Under the pieces are notes generated by a model, which had not been told where the DNA came from, did no database searches, and worked only from the letters and a program-made list of their open reading frames with translations. Both the position numbers and the translations under genes were made by a program. Shown in pieces: positions 24,712 to 37,267 of a stretch of 64,000 nucleotides of DNA. Position 1 is the first letter of the stretch. The number at the start of each line of letters is the position of its first letter. Origin of the DNA: Bubalus kerabau (taxonomy: Eukaryota > Chordata > Mammalia > Artiodactyla > Bovidae); the NCBI RefSeq assembly GCF_029407905.1, contig NW_026577901.1, positions 1,488,001 through 1,552,000 of the forward strand, read 5' to 3'.

Positions 24712-24719
24712 TATAAAAG
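24712..24719 (+). promoter_or_regulatory. TATA box of the solo LTR
   Basis: TATAAAAG lies 432 bp before the LTR end. The related LTR at the window end has TATAAAAA at 411 bp from its corresponding edge, so position and sequence are conserved in the family. Confidence 0.75.
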
Positions 24720-24731
24720 TAGACCATGGAA

Positions 24732-24737
24732 AATAAA
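24732..24737 (+). terminator. AATAAA polyadenylation signal of the solo LTR
   Basis: AATAAA about 20 bp after the TATA box, within GGAAAATAAAGAATTGGG. Whether it is the working signal of the R region is not shown by sequence alone. Confidence 0.5.
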
Positions 24738-25143
24738 GAATTGGGATCAGTTTCTCGAAATACTGGTCTCCCCATGTCTCTCTCTCTCTCTCACTCTGGT
24801 TGAGTCTCCATCTGGAGCGCGGAACCCACCAAGCTTACTAATTTTGCCTGGGCTTCTAAGATCCGACCGGGGAGGCCTCAGTGTCTCCTCTCCTTCGGGA
24901 GAACGGAAGGACGCCTGCGGCCTACGTAAGTGGTGCAAGCTTCTTGTCTTGAAGTTTTATTGGTCCCCCGCGTAAACCAAGCTACTCAGCCTCTTTTCTC
25001 CACTGAATTTTCCTACTGAGCTATCCTCATTTTATTACTCTTTATATCCTTAATTAACGTTTAATTAAGCAGTTGTTCCCTGACCCTCGCCTACGCCGTC
25101 TCTGCTTCGAATACCCTGGATCAGCTGGGGCTGGACCCCGGCA

Positions 25144-25149
25144 GTTCAC
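25144..25149. repeat. Target-site duplication GTTCAC, right copy
   Basis: Identical to 23840-23845; satellite II continues with TAGAGATCTCC. Confidence 0.88.
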
Positions 25150-28100
25150 TAGAGATCTCCTACAGAGCATAGACCTGTCCATTTGGTTTTGCCTTCCCCT
25201 GTGAGTTGGGTCCCCGAGGTCCGCCCCAACTCCGGGGAAACAGCCCCTGAGAAAAGATCTCCAGGAACTGCTTTCCGCCCAGGCTGGGAAACGCTGTTCA
25301 CAGGAAGTAAGGCAAGCGAGCCTCCTGAAGGGAAATAGAGGCCTTACTGTCCCTGGAGGAGCAGGCTGCCAGAGTGTGTGACACCTGACTGGTGCCTTAC
25401 TGGCCTCAGCTCCGCTATTGCATGTTCATCTGAACTTGAACCCAGGCCTACTTGGAGAAGTGTTTGTGTGCCGATTTCCAGAAACTGCGAAGGGCTACAG
25501 CAATGATAACTCTCTCAGTGGTAACGGAGAGCATTGTGTGGATTCTCAATTTGTTGTTTGAACGACAGCGTCAAAGCTGCACAGAGAGAATCAGGTCTCT
25601 GTGTCTCTATGTTGGCTATGCAGCTTCCCACACAGAGATGTCCCCGTTGGAGCCAAGAACATTCCGCATAGACTGAGGTTCACTAGAGCACTCCTAGAGA
25701 GCAAAGACTTATCCATGCGGTTTTCCCTTCCCCTGTGCGTGTGGGTCTCCGGGATCGGCCCCTGCTCCGTGGAAACAGCCTCTGAGAAAAGATCTCCAAG
25801 AACCTCTTATCCCCCAGGCTGGGAAGCGGAGTTCGCAGGAGGTGGGATAAGCAAGCTTCCTTCGGCAAGAAGAGACAGCCAACCGGCCTGTGTTTGGAAG
25901 CCTATATTTGCAAGGAATGGGTTAGTTTCTCCTGACCGAGACCTCCGGATGTGCTGAGAAGATAGAAATTCCAGAGGCAGGGTCGAGGTTCCTGACTGCC
26001 CTTTGCCAGCCTTGCAAAGACATTCCCAGATTCTAACGTTATTTTCCATGAAGGAGCAGGCATCGGGAATATGTCAGACTTGACTGGCGCCTTACTGGCC
26101 TCAGCTCAGCTACTGCCTTTCCATTCAAACAAGGACAAGGGCCTACTTGGTGAAGGGTAAGGGTCTGCTTCTTTCCAAACTGCCAAGGACTACAGCAATG
26201 AGACCTCTGTCAAGGTGAGGGAAGCCTATGCGGATGGATTCTTAGCAGGTGCTTTGCCACAAAGCATCAGCACCCACGGAGAGAATCAGACTCCCTTTGC
26301 CACTATGTTGGGTGTGTAGCTTCATACACAGAGGTGTCTCTGTAGAAGCCAAGAATGTTCCTGAGAGATGAGGTTCACTAGAGCTCTCCTACAGAGCATA
26401 GACCTGTCCATGTGGTTTTGTCTTCCCCTGTGAGTTGGGCCTCCGAGGTCCGACCCAGCTCCAGGGAAACAGCCCCTGAGAAAAAATCTCCAGGAACAGC
26501 TTTGCGCCCAGGCTGGGAAATGCAGTTCACAGGAGGCAAGGCAAGCGAGCCTCCTGCAGGGAAAAAGAGGCCTTACTGCTCCTGGACGATCAGGCTGCAA
26601 GAGTGTGTGAGACCTCACTTGTGCCTTACTGGCCTCAGCTCCGCCGTTGCCTGTTGTTCCGAGCTAGGACCCAGGCCTACTTGGAGAAGGGTTAGGGTGC
26701 GGATTTCTACAAACTGTCAAGGACTACAGCAATGAGAATTCTCTTAGCAGTAAGGGAGAGCATTGTGTGGATTCTCTAGCTGTTGTTTGAATGACAGCTT
26801 CAAAGCTACACAGAGAGAATCAGGCTCTCTGTTCCCCTATTTTGGCTGTGCAGCTTCACACACAGAATTTGACTCTGTTGGAGCCAGAAATATTCCTGAA
26901 AGACTTAGGCTCACCAAAGCTGTCCTCCAGAGCAAAGACATTGGATGTGGTTTTGCCTTCCCTTGCCAGTATGGGTCCCCTAGCTTGGCCCCAGCTCCGG
27001 GGATACAGCCTCTGAAAAAAATCTTCCAAGAAGCGATTTTTCCTCCAGGCTGTTAAGCGGAATTCGCAGTTTGCAAGTTAAGGAAGCCTGCTTCGTGGAA
27101 GAGCAAGCAGCCAACTGGCCCTGTGTTAGGAAGCCTGTATTTGAAAGGAATGGGTTAGCTTCTACAGCGGGAGAACCTCAGATCTGCTCAGGGGGCTGAA
27201 ATACTAGAGTCAGGGTCGAGGTTCTCCCTTGTCCTTTGCGCACCTTGCAAAGACATTCCTAGCTTCTAGCGTTAGTGTCCCTGTAGTAGCAGGCTGCAGG
27301 AGCGTGTGATAAATGACTGCCGCGTTCCTGTCCTCAGCTCCGCTATTGACTTTCTATTCGAACTAGAACCCAGGCCTACTTTGAGAGGGGTTAGGGTCCA
27401 GTGTTTCCAAACTGCCAAGGGCTACGGCAATGCGAGCTCTGTCAGAGGTAAGAAAAGAGCAATTGGTTGGATTCTTCAGCTGCTGCGTGGCTGCACAGCT
27501 TCCGCGCCGCATGGAGAGCATGAGGCTCCTTGTGGCCCTATTTTGGGTACGCAGCAACATGCACACAGAATGTCTGTGTTCACTTATGTACAGGCTTATG
27601 TACACTAGAGCTCTCCTACAGAGCAAAGACCACTCAGTGGGCTCCAAGAGATACCTGTCGCGGCTCGAGAAGAGAGTGGAGTCCTTTGCTTCCCCTCGAG
27701 ATGAGGCCTGACTCCCCTGGTGAGTATGGAATGCAACCCCAAATCCCTGTCGCCTATGGAGAGGAACATTAAGTCCTGGATACAAGCCTAGATGAGGTCT
27801 AGTTTGCCCTTCAGTGAATGGAGCCCAATCCCCAGCTCTCCCTGGCAACTCGAATGGAAGATTAGACTTCCTGGGAAAACACAAGAGGAAGCCTGAATTC
27901 CCCGTCGTAACTCGAGAATCCCACCGCAACTCGAGAAAATCCACGTGCTTCCCTCGTCATCGCAAGATGAGGCCCTTTGTCCGCTACAGCATCTCAAGAG
28001 AAGTCCCACGTTCCATCCTGAAGTGCGAAACGGTACTTGGCACCCTTGATGCGACCCCAAAAGTTCCGCGACATACCAGACTCACTCAAGGGGAACACCG

Positions 28101-28779
28101 AGGTTCCCGGCACCACTTCATCTGACCCCTTCTCCTCTCCTGATTGCGACAGGAGGGTCGACTCCCCTTCTCTGTCTGCAAGGGGTTCCCGACCTTCCGG
28201 GCGCACCTCAGGATGAGGCCGGTCTCATGAGGAAGTTCGAGACGTAGCCTCGTGGGTGGTGCCACATGCCGAAAGACCCCAATTTCACGGTCCACTCTTG
28301 AAAAGAACCCGATGCCAGCACACCTCTCTGAAGGAAAACCTGTGGATGAAGGCACAAATCGAAGGGGCACTGACACCCGCGTGCATCGTCCAGAAAAACC
28401 CGCAGGTCCCACAGACATTTCGACAAGTGGCCTGTCACCCTGTAAACAACTCGAAAGGCAAACGAAGGTCCATTCCTCAACAGAAGACTAGGTGTGACTC
28501 TCTTGTCCCTACTCTGCAGGGACCATGGGATCCGAGTCAGAAACGGAGAGGAAGCCTGAGGTTCCTGCATCCACTCGAGATGAGGCCCTCTTCCATTGCA
28601 CCACACCCAGTGGAGTCCCGAGAGTACCCTACCAACTCCACAGTATCCCTGAGTTCTCAGAGGCACAATTAGAAGCTCCCTGAGGTCACAGGCACAAGTC
28701 GAGGGAACCCTGGGTTTTCTGCCATGACTCGAGAAAGACCTCGAGAGTGCTTCAAAATGTGTTGAGTCGCGATTCCCCT

Positions 28780-31700
28780 ACCATGACTCGAGAGCCATGA
28801 CACGCGCCCCCTCTTCACGCGCATGGAGACCTGACTAACCTGGCACTGCACGAGAGGCTCCCTGAGATCCTCATCGTACCTCGTGAGGAAACCTACACTG
28901 CCGCGGCAGCTCGAGGAAACACATGAGACACCCTGGTCATCGCGAGATGAGGGCCTTATATTCCTGCATGGCCTGGAGACCAATCACGAGTCCTCTCTCC
29001 AAACTGAAGAGCAGGCTGGACTCGGTTGAGGCCGCTCAGGGGGCTCCAACAGATCCATGTCGCGACTCGAGAGGAGAGCGGAGTCCTTGGCTTCCTCTCG
29101 AGACGAGGTCTCACTCCCCGGGGGAGCCTGGAATGCAACCCCGAGATGCCTGCTTTCCCTGGAGAGGAATAGTAGGTCCTGGACACATGCCCAGGTGAGG
29201 TCTCTTCGGCCCTGCAGTGACTCGAGCGCAACCCCCAGATTTCCCTTGCAACTCGAGGGGAAGATTGGGCTTCCCAGGGCCAACCCAAGAGGAAGGCTGA
29301 GATCCCCATTGTAACACGAGAATCCCGCCGCAACTCGAGAAAAACCACGTGGTTCCCACCGCTTGGCAAGATGAGACCCTTGCCCGCGACGGCATCTCAA
29401 GGGAAGTCCACTCTTCCGCCCTGAAGGGCGGAAAGGATCCTGCCAGCCTTCATGCGACCCCGAAAAGTCACCCAACACGCCGGGTTCCCCCGAGGGGAAC
29501 ATCGAGGGTCCCGGCACCGCTTCCTCTGAGCCCCTTCTCCCCTCCTGATCGCGACAGGAGAGGCGATTCCCTTGCGTGGTCTGGAAGGGGTTCCCGGCCT
29601 TCCCGGCGCACCTCAGGATGAGGCCGGGCTCAGGAGGAAATTCGAGACGAGCCACGTGGGTGGGGCCACATGCCGAACGCCCCCGATTCCCAGTCCGCTC
29701 TTGAGAAGGACCCGAGGCCCGGACCCCTCTTCGAAGGCAACCCTGTGGGTGAAGGCACAACACGAAGGGGCACTGCCACCCCCGTGCTTCGTCCGCACAG
29801 ACCCGCGGGTTCCACACACAGCTCGACGAGGGGCCTGAGACCCCCTGAGCAACTCGAGAGGCCAGCGGGGTTCCCTTCCTCAGACAAGACGAGGCCTGAC
29901 TCTCCTGTCCCAACTCTGCAGGGACCCTGCGGTCGGAGTCCGAAACGGAGAGGAAGCCTGAGGTTCCTGCCTCCCCTCGAGGTGAGGCCCTCTTCCGTTG
30001 CGCCAGACCCAGCGGAGTCCCGAGGGGCCCCGCCACATCCACAGGATCCCTCGCCTCTCAGAGGCACCCTGGGAAGTTCCCTAAGGTCCCCGGCAGAAGG
30101 CGAGGGAAACGAGGGTTTCCCGCCGACCCCCGACAAAGACCTCGAGAGTCCTTCTTCAACGCGTCTCGAGGCCCTAGTCCCCTCCCGTGACTCGAGAGCC
30201 AGGACGCGCTCCCCCTCGCCACGCGCATGGAGACCTGACTTCCCTGGCGCCGCACGAGAAGCTCCTTGAGATCCTCGTCGTGCCTAGGGAGAAAACCCCC
30301 AAGGGCGCTGCATCTCGAGGAAACCCCTGAGACGCCCCCGTCCTCGCGAGCTGAGGGCCTTCTTTTCCTGCATGGCCTGGAAAGCAATCCCGGGTCCTCT
30401 CTCCAAACGGAAGAGGAGGCTGGACTCCCTTGAGGCCGCTCAGGGGGCTCCAAGAGACCCGCGTCGCGACTCGAGAGGAGAGCGGAGTCCTTGGCTTCCC
30501 CTCGAGACGAGGCCTGACTCCTCGGGGGAGCCTGGAATGTAACCCCGAGATCCCTGCCTTCCCTGGAGAGGAATATTAGGTCCCGGACACACGCCTAGGT
30601 GAGGTCTCTTCGGCCCTGCAGTGACTCGAGGGCAACCCCCAGCTTTCCCTGGCAAGCCGAGGGGAAGATTGGGCTTCCCAGGGCCAACCCAAGGGGAAGG
30701 CTGAGATCCCCGTCGTAACTCGAGAATGCCGCCGCAACTCGAGAAAAACCACGTGGTTCCCACCTCTTGGCAAGATGAGGCCCTTGCCCGTGACGGCGTC
30801 TCAAGGGAAGTCCCCTATTCCCCCCTGAAGGGCGAAATGGTCCCTGACAGCCTTCCTGCGACCCCCAAGAGCCCCCGACACGCCGGGTTCCCCCGAGGGG
30901 AACACCGAGGGTCCCGGCACCGCTTCCTCTGAGCCCCTTCTCCCCTCCTGATCGCGACAGGAAAGGCGATTCCCCTGCGTGGTCTGGAAAGTGTTCCCGG
31001 GCTTCCCGGCACACCTCAGGATGAGGCCGGTCTCACGAGGAAATTCGAGACGAGGCACGTGGGTGGGGCCACATGCCGAACGCCCCCGATTCCCCGGTCC
31101 GCTCTTGAGAAGGACCCGAGGCCCGGACCCCTCTTCGAAGGCAACCCTGTGGGTGAAGGAACAACACGAAGGGGCACTGCCACCCCCGGGCATCGTCCGC
31201 AAAGACCCGCGGGTTCCACACACAGCTAGACGGGGGGCCTGAGACCCCCTGAGCAACTCGAGAGGCCAGCGGGGTTCCCTTCCTCAGACAAGACGAGGCC
31301 TGACTCTCCTGTCCCAACTCTGCAGGGACCCTGCGGTCGCAGTCCGAAACGGAGAGGAAGCCTGAGGTTCCTGCCTCCCCTCGAGGTGAGGCCCTCTTCC
31401 GTTGCGCCAGACCCAGCGGAGTCCCGAGGGTCCCCGCCACCTCCACAGGATCACTCACCTCTCAGAGGCACCCTGGGAAGTTCCCTAAGGTTCCCGGCAG
31501 AAGGCGAGGGAAACGAGGGTTTCCCGCCGCCCCCCGAGAAAGACCTCGAGAGTCCTTCTTCAACGCGTCTCGAGGCCCTAGTCCCCTCCCGTGACTCAAG
31601 AGCCAGGACGCGCTCCCCCTCCCCACGCGCATGGAGACCTGACTTCCCTGGCGCCGCACGAGAGGCTCCCTGAGATCCTCGTCGTGCCTCGGGAGAAAAC

Positions 31701-34700
31701 CCCCACGGGCGCCGCAGCTCAAGGAAACCCCTGAGACGCCCCCGTCCTCGCCAGCTGAGGGCCTTCTTTTCCTGCATGGCCTGGAGAGCAATCCCGGGTC
31801 CTCTCTCCAAACGGAAGAGGAGGCTGGACTCCCTTGAGGCCGCTCAGGGGGCTCCAAGAGACCCGCGTCGCGACTCGAGAGGAGAGCGCAGTCCTTGGCT
31901 TCCCCTCGAGACGAGGCCTGACTCCCCGGGGGAGCCTGGAATGCAACCCCGAGATCCCTGCCTTCCCTGGAGAGGAATATTAGGTCCCGGACACACGACT
32001 AGCTGAGGTCTCTTCGGCCCTGCAGTGACTCGAGCGCAACTCCCAGCTTTCCCTCGCAACCCGAGGGGAAGATTGGGCTTCCCAGGGCCAACCCCAGGGG
32101 AAGGCTGAGATCCCCGTCGTAACTCGAGAATGCCGCCGCAACTCGAGAAAAACCACGTGGTTCCCACCTCTTGGCAAGATGAGGCCCTTGCCCGCGACGG
32201 CGTCTCAAGGGAAGTCCCCTCTTCCGCCCTGAAGGGCGAAACGGTCCCTGACAGCCTTCCTGCGACCGCCAAAAGTCCCCGGACTCGCCGGGGTCCCCCG
32301 AGGGGAACACCGAGGGTCCCGGCACCGCTTCCTCTGAGCCCCTTCTCCCCTCCTGATCGCGACAGGAGAGGCGATTCCCCTGCGTGGTCTGGAAGGGGTT
32401 CCCGGCCTTCCCGGCGCCCCTCAGGATGAGGCCGGTCTCACGAGGAAATTCGAGACGAGCCACGTGGGTGGGGCCACATGCCGAACGCCCCCGATTCCCC
32501 GGTCCGCTCTTGAGAAGGACCCGAGGCCCGGACCCCTCTTCGAAGGCAACCCTGTGGGTGAAGGCACAACACGAAGGGGCACTGCCACCCCTGTGCATCG
32601 TCCACAAAGACCCGCGGGTTCCACACACAGCTCGACGAGGGGCCTGAGACCCCCTGAGCAACTCGAGAGGCCAGCGGGGTTCCCTTCCTCAGACAAGACG
32701 AGGCCTGACTCTCCTGTCCCAACACTGCAGGGACCCTGCGGTCGGAGTTCGAAACGGAGAGGAAGCCTGAGGTTCCTGCCTCCCCTCGAGGTGAGGCCCT
32801 CTTCCGTTGCGCCAGACCCAGCGGAGTCCCGAGGGGCCCCGCCACCTCCACAGGATCCCTCGCCTCTCAGAGGCACCCTGGCAAGTTCCCTAAGGTCCCC
32901 GGCAGAAGGCGAGGGAAACGACGGTTTCCCGCCGCCCCCCGAGAAAGACCTCGAGAGTCCTTCTTCAACGCGTCTCGAGGCCCTAGTCCCCTCCCATGAC
33001 TCGAGAGCCAGGACGCGCTCCCCCTCGCCACGCGCATGGAGACCTGACTTCCCTGGCGCCGAACGAGAGGCTCCCTGAGATCCTTGTCGTGCCTCAGGAG
33101 AAAACCCCCACGGGCACCGCAGCTCGAGGAGACCCCTGTGACGCCCCCGTCTTCGCGAGCTGAGGGCCTCTTTTACTGCATGGCCTGGAGAGCAATCCCG
33201 GGTCCTCTCTCCAAACGGAAGAGGAGGCTGGACTCCCTTGAGGCCGCTCTGGGGGCTCCAAGAGACCCGCGTCGCGACTCGGGCGGAGAGCGGAGTCCTT
33301 GGCTTCCCCTCGAGACGAGGCCTGACTCCCCGTGGGAGCCTGCAATGCAACCCCGAGATCCCTGCCTTCCCTGGAGAGGAATACTAGGTCCCGGACACAC
33401 GCCTAGGTGAGGTCTCTTCGGCCCTGCAGTGACTCGAGCGCAACCCCCAGCTGTCCCTCGCAACCCGAGGGGAAGATTGGGCTTCCCAGGGCCAACCCAA
33501 GGGGAAGGCTGAGATCCCCGTCGTAACTCGAGAATCCCGCCGCAACTCGAGAAAAACCACGTGGTTCCCACCTCTTGGCAAGATGAGGCCCTTGCCCGCG
33601 ACGGCGTCTCAAGGGAAGTCCCCTCTTCCGCCCTGAAGGGCGAAACGGTCCCTGACAGCCTTCCTGCGACCCCTAAAAGTCCCCCGACACGCCGGGGTCC
33701 CCCGAGGGGAACACCGAGGGTCCCGGCACCGCTTCCTCTGAGCCCCTTCTCCCCTCCTGATCGCGACAGGAGAGGCGATTCCCCTGCGTGGTCTGGAAGG
33801 GGTTCCCGGCCTTCCCGGCGCCCCTCAGGATGAGGCCGGTCTCACGAGGAATTTCGAGACGAGCCACGTGGGTGGGGCCACATGCCGAACGCCCCCGATT
33901 CCCCGGTCCGCTCTTGAGAAGGACCCGAGGCCCGGACCCCTCTTCGAAGGCAACCCTGTGGCTGAAGGCACAACACGAAGGGGCACTGCCACCCCCGTGC
34001 ATCGTCCGCAAAGACCCGCGCGTTCCACACACAGCTCGACGAGGGGCCTGAGACCCCCTGAGCAACTCGAGAGGCCAGCGGGGTTCCCTTCCTCAGACAA
34101 GACGAGGCCTGACTCTCCTGTCCCAACTCTGCAGGGACCCTGCGGCCGGAGTCCGAAACGGAGAGGAAGCCTGAGGTTCCTGCCTCCCCTCGAGGTGAGG
34201 CCCTCTTCCGTTGCGCCAGACCCAGCGGAGTCCCGAGGGGCCCCGCCACCTCCACAGGATCCCTCGCCTATCAGAGGCACCCTGGGAAATTCCCTAAGGT
34301 CCCCGGCAGAAGGCGAGGGACACGAGGGTTTCCTGCCGCCCCCCGAGAAAGACCTCGAGAGTCCTTCTTCAACGCGTCTCGAGGCCCTAGTCCCCTCCCG
34401 TGACTCGAGAGCCAGGATGCGCTCCCCCTCGCCACGCGCATGGAGACCTGACGTCCATGGCGCCGCACGAGAGGCTCCCTGAGATCCTCGTCGTGCCTTT
34501 GGAGAAAACCCCCACGGGCGCCGCAGCTCGAGGCAACCCCTGAGACGCCCCCGTCCTCGCGAGCTGAGGGCCTTCTTCTCCTGCATGCCTGGAGAGCAAT
34601 CCCGGGTCCTCTCTCCAAACGGAAGAGGAGGCTGGACTTCCTTGAGGCCGCTCAGGCGGCTCCAAAGACCCTCGTCGCGACTCGAGAGGAGAGCGGAGTC

Positions 34701-37267
34701 CTTGGCTTCCCCTCGAGACGAGGCCTGACTCCCCGGGGGAGCCTGCAATGCAACCCAGAGATCCCTGCCTTCCCTGGAGAGGAATAGTAGGTCCCGGACA
34801 CACGCCTAGGTGAGGTCTCTTCGGCCCTGCAGTGACTCGAGCGCAACCCCCAGCTGTCCCTCGCAACCCGAGGGGAAGATTGGGCTTCCCAGGGCCAACC
34901 CAAGGGGAAGGCTGAGATCCCCATCGTAACTCGAGAATGTCGCCGCAACTCGAGAAAAACCACGTGGTTCCCACCTCTTGGCAAGATGAAGCCCTTGCCC
35001 GCCACGGCGTCTCAAGGGAAGTCCCCTGTTCCGCCCTGAAGGGCGAAACGGTCCCTGACAGCCTTCCTGCGACCCCTAAAAGTCCCCCGACACGCCGGGG
35101 TCCCCCGAGGGGAACACCGAGGGTCACGGCAGCGCTTCCTCTGAGCCCCTTCTCCACTCCTGATAGCGACAGGAGAGGCGATTCCCCTGCGTGGTCTGGA
35201 AGGGATTCCCGGCCTTTCCGGCGCACCTCAGGATGAGGCCGGTCTCACGAGGAAATTCGAGACGAGCCAAGCGGGTGGGGCCACATGCCGAACGCCCCCG
35301 ATTCCCCGGTCCGCGCTTGAGAAAGACCCGAGGCCCGGACCCCTCTTCGAAGGCAACCCTGTGGCTGAAGGCACAGCACGAAGGGGCACTGCCACCCCCG
35401 TGCATCGTCCGCAAAGACCCGCGGGTTCCACACACAGCTCGACGAGGGGCCTGAGACCCCCTGAGCAACTCGAGAGGCCAGCGGGGTTCCCTTCCTCAGA
35501 CAAGACGAGGCCTGACTCTCCTGTCCCAACTCTGCAGGGACCCTGCGGTCGGAGTCTGAAACGGAGAGGAAGCCTGAGGTTCCTGCCTCCCCTCGAGGTG
35601 AGGCCCTCTTCCGTTGCGCCAGACCCAGCGGAGTCCCGAGGGGCCCCGCCACCTCCACAGGATCCCTCGCCTCTCAGAGGCACCCTGGGAAGTTCCCTAA
35701 TGTCCCTGGCAGAAGGCGAGGGAAACGAGGGTTTCCCGCCGCCCCCCAAGAAAGACCTCGAGAGTCCTTCTTCAACGCATCTCGAGGCCCTAGTCCCCTC
35801 CCGTGACTCGAGATCCAGGACGCACTCCCCCTCGCCACGCGCATGGAGACCTGACTTCCCTGGCGCCGCACGAGAGGCTCCCTGAGATCCTCGTCGTGCC
35901 TCGGGAGAAAACCCCCACGGGCGCCGCAGCTCGAGGAAACCCCTGAGACGCCCCCGTCCTCGCTAGCTGAGGGCCTTCTTTTCCTGCATGGCCTGGAGAG
36001 CAATCCCGGGTCCTCTCTCCAAACGGAAGAGGAGGCTGGACTCCCTTGAGGCCGCTCAGGGGGCTCCAAGAGACCCGCGACGCGACTCGAGAGGAGAGCG
36101 GAGTCCTTGGCTTCCCCTCGAGACGAGGCCTGACTCCCCGGGGGAGCCTGGAATGCAACCCTGAGATCCCTGCCTTCTCTGGAGAGGAATATTAGGTCCC
36201 GAACACACGCCTAGGTGAGGTCTCTTCGGCCCTGCAGTGACTAGAGCGCAACCCTCAGCTTTCCCTCGCAACCCGAGGGGAAGATTGGGCTTCCCAGGGC
36301 CAACCCAAGGGGAAGGCTGAGATCCCCGTCGTAACTCGAGAATGCCGCCGCAACTCGAGAAAAACCACGTGGTTCACACCTCTTGGCAAGATGAGGCCCT
36401 TGCCCGCCACGGCGTCTCAAGGGAAGTCCCCTGTTCCGCCCTGAAGGGCGAAACGGTCCCTGACAGCCTTCCTGCGACCCCCAAAAGTCTCCCGACACGC
36501 CGGGGTCCCCCGAGGGGAACACCGAGGATCCCGGCACCGCTTCCTCTGAGCCCCTTCTCCCCTCCTGATCGCGACAGGAGAGGCGATTCCCTGCGTGTTC
36601 TGGAAGGGGTTCCCGGCCTTCCCGGCGCCCCTCAGGATGAGGCCGGTCTCACGAGGAAATTCGAGACGAGCCACGTGGGTGGGGCCACATGCCGAACGCC
36701 CCCGATTCCCCGGTCCGCTCTTGAGAAAGACCCGAGGCCCGGACCCCTCTTCGAAGGCAACCCTGTGGGTGAAGGCACAACACGAAGGGGCACTGCCACC
36801 CCCGTGCCTCGTCCGCAAAGACCCGCGGGTTCCACACACAGCTCGACGGGGGGCCTGAGACCCCCCTGAGCAACTCGAGAGGCCAGCGGGGTTCCCTTCC
36901 TCAGACAAGACGAGGCCTGACTCTCCTGTCCCAACTCTGCAGGGACCCTGCGGTCGCAGTCCGAAACGGAGAGGAAGCCTGAGGTTCCTGCCTCCCCTCG
37001 AGGTGAGGCCCTCTTCCGTTGCGCCAGACCCAGCGGAGTCCCGAGGGGCCCCGCCACCTCCACAGGATCCCTCGCCTCTCAGAGGCACCCTGGGAAGTTC
37101 CCTAAGGTCCCCGGCAGAAGGCGAGGGAAACGAGGGTTTCCGGCCGCCCCCCGTGAAAGACCTCGAGAGTCCTTCTTGAACGCGTCTCGAGGCCCTAGTC
37201 CCCTCCCGTGACTCGAGAGCCAGGACGCGCTCCCCCTCGCCACGCGCATGGAGACCTGACTTCCCTG
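28780..37267. repeat. Homogenised CpG-rich satellite I sub-array (~6 units)
   Basis: Six consecutive units (landmarks 29617-36636) are nearly identical and differ as a group from neighbours. They read GAGCCACGTGGGTGGGGCC where others read GTAGCCTCGTGGGTGGTGCC, and CTGAGATCCTCGTCGTGCCT where others read CTGAGCTCCCCGTCGTACCT. CpG is retained at many places that are TG or CA in other units. Spacings stay within 1403-1405 bp. The left edge grades in over about 100 bp near 28780. The right edge is abrupt at about 37267, in TTCCCTG/ACTCCTGAAG. A recent local amplification or gene conversion is the simplest reading. Confidence 0.8.

Larger units (their letters stand above)
23846..25143 (+). mobile_element. 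Solo LTR of an endogenous retrovirus (1,298 bp)
   Basis: Begins TGTTGGGGGCC and ends ACCCCGGCA, the TG...CA ends of a retroviral LTR, with a 6-bp duplication of satellite sequence on both sides. Inside are a TATA box (24712-24719), an AATAAA (24732-24737), a (TC)n stretch (about 24777-24792) and a U5-like part to the end; U3 is therefore close to 870 bp. No internal retroviral sequence is present, so this is a solo LTR left by recombination between the two LTRs of a provirus. A 6-bp duplication is usual for class II (beta-like) elements, but the class is an inference. The LTR at 63483 is related. Confidence 0.9.
16341..27630. repeat. Satellite II-like array, ~1.23-kb dimeric higher-order repeat (533 + 696 bp)
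   Basis: The TTCACTAGAG phrase (or variant) occurs near 16460, 17158, 17690, 18385, 18917, 19450, 20147, 20681, 21375, 21910, 22608, 23142, 23840 (interrupted, resuming at 25144), 25676, 26371, 26910 and 27599. Intervals alternate between about 696 and about 533 bp. Short monomers lack ~163 bp present in long ones, the part that includes CCAGATCTGCTCAGAAG and GCCAGCCTTGCAAAGACATT. The two kinds also differ in base changes: GAGCATAGACCTGTCC mostly heads short monomers and GAGCAAAGACTTGTCC mostly long ones. Exceptions occur at 17690 (mixed) and at 18385-19450 (two short in a row). The array ends abruptly at 27630, where satellite I resumes. Confidence 0.8.
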
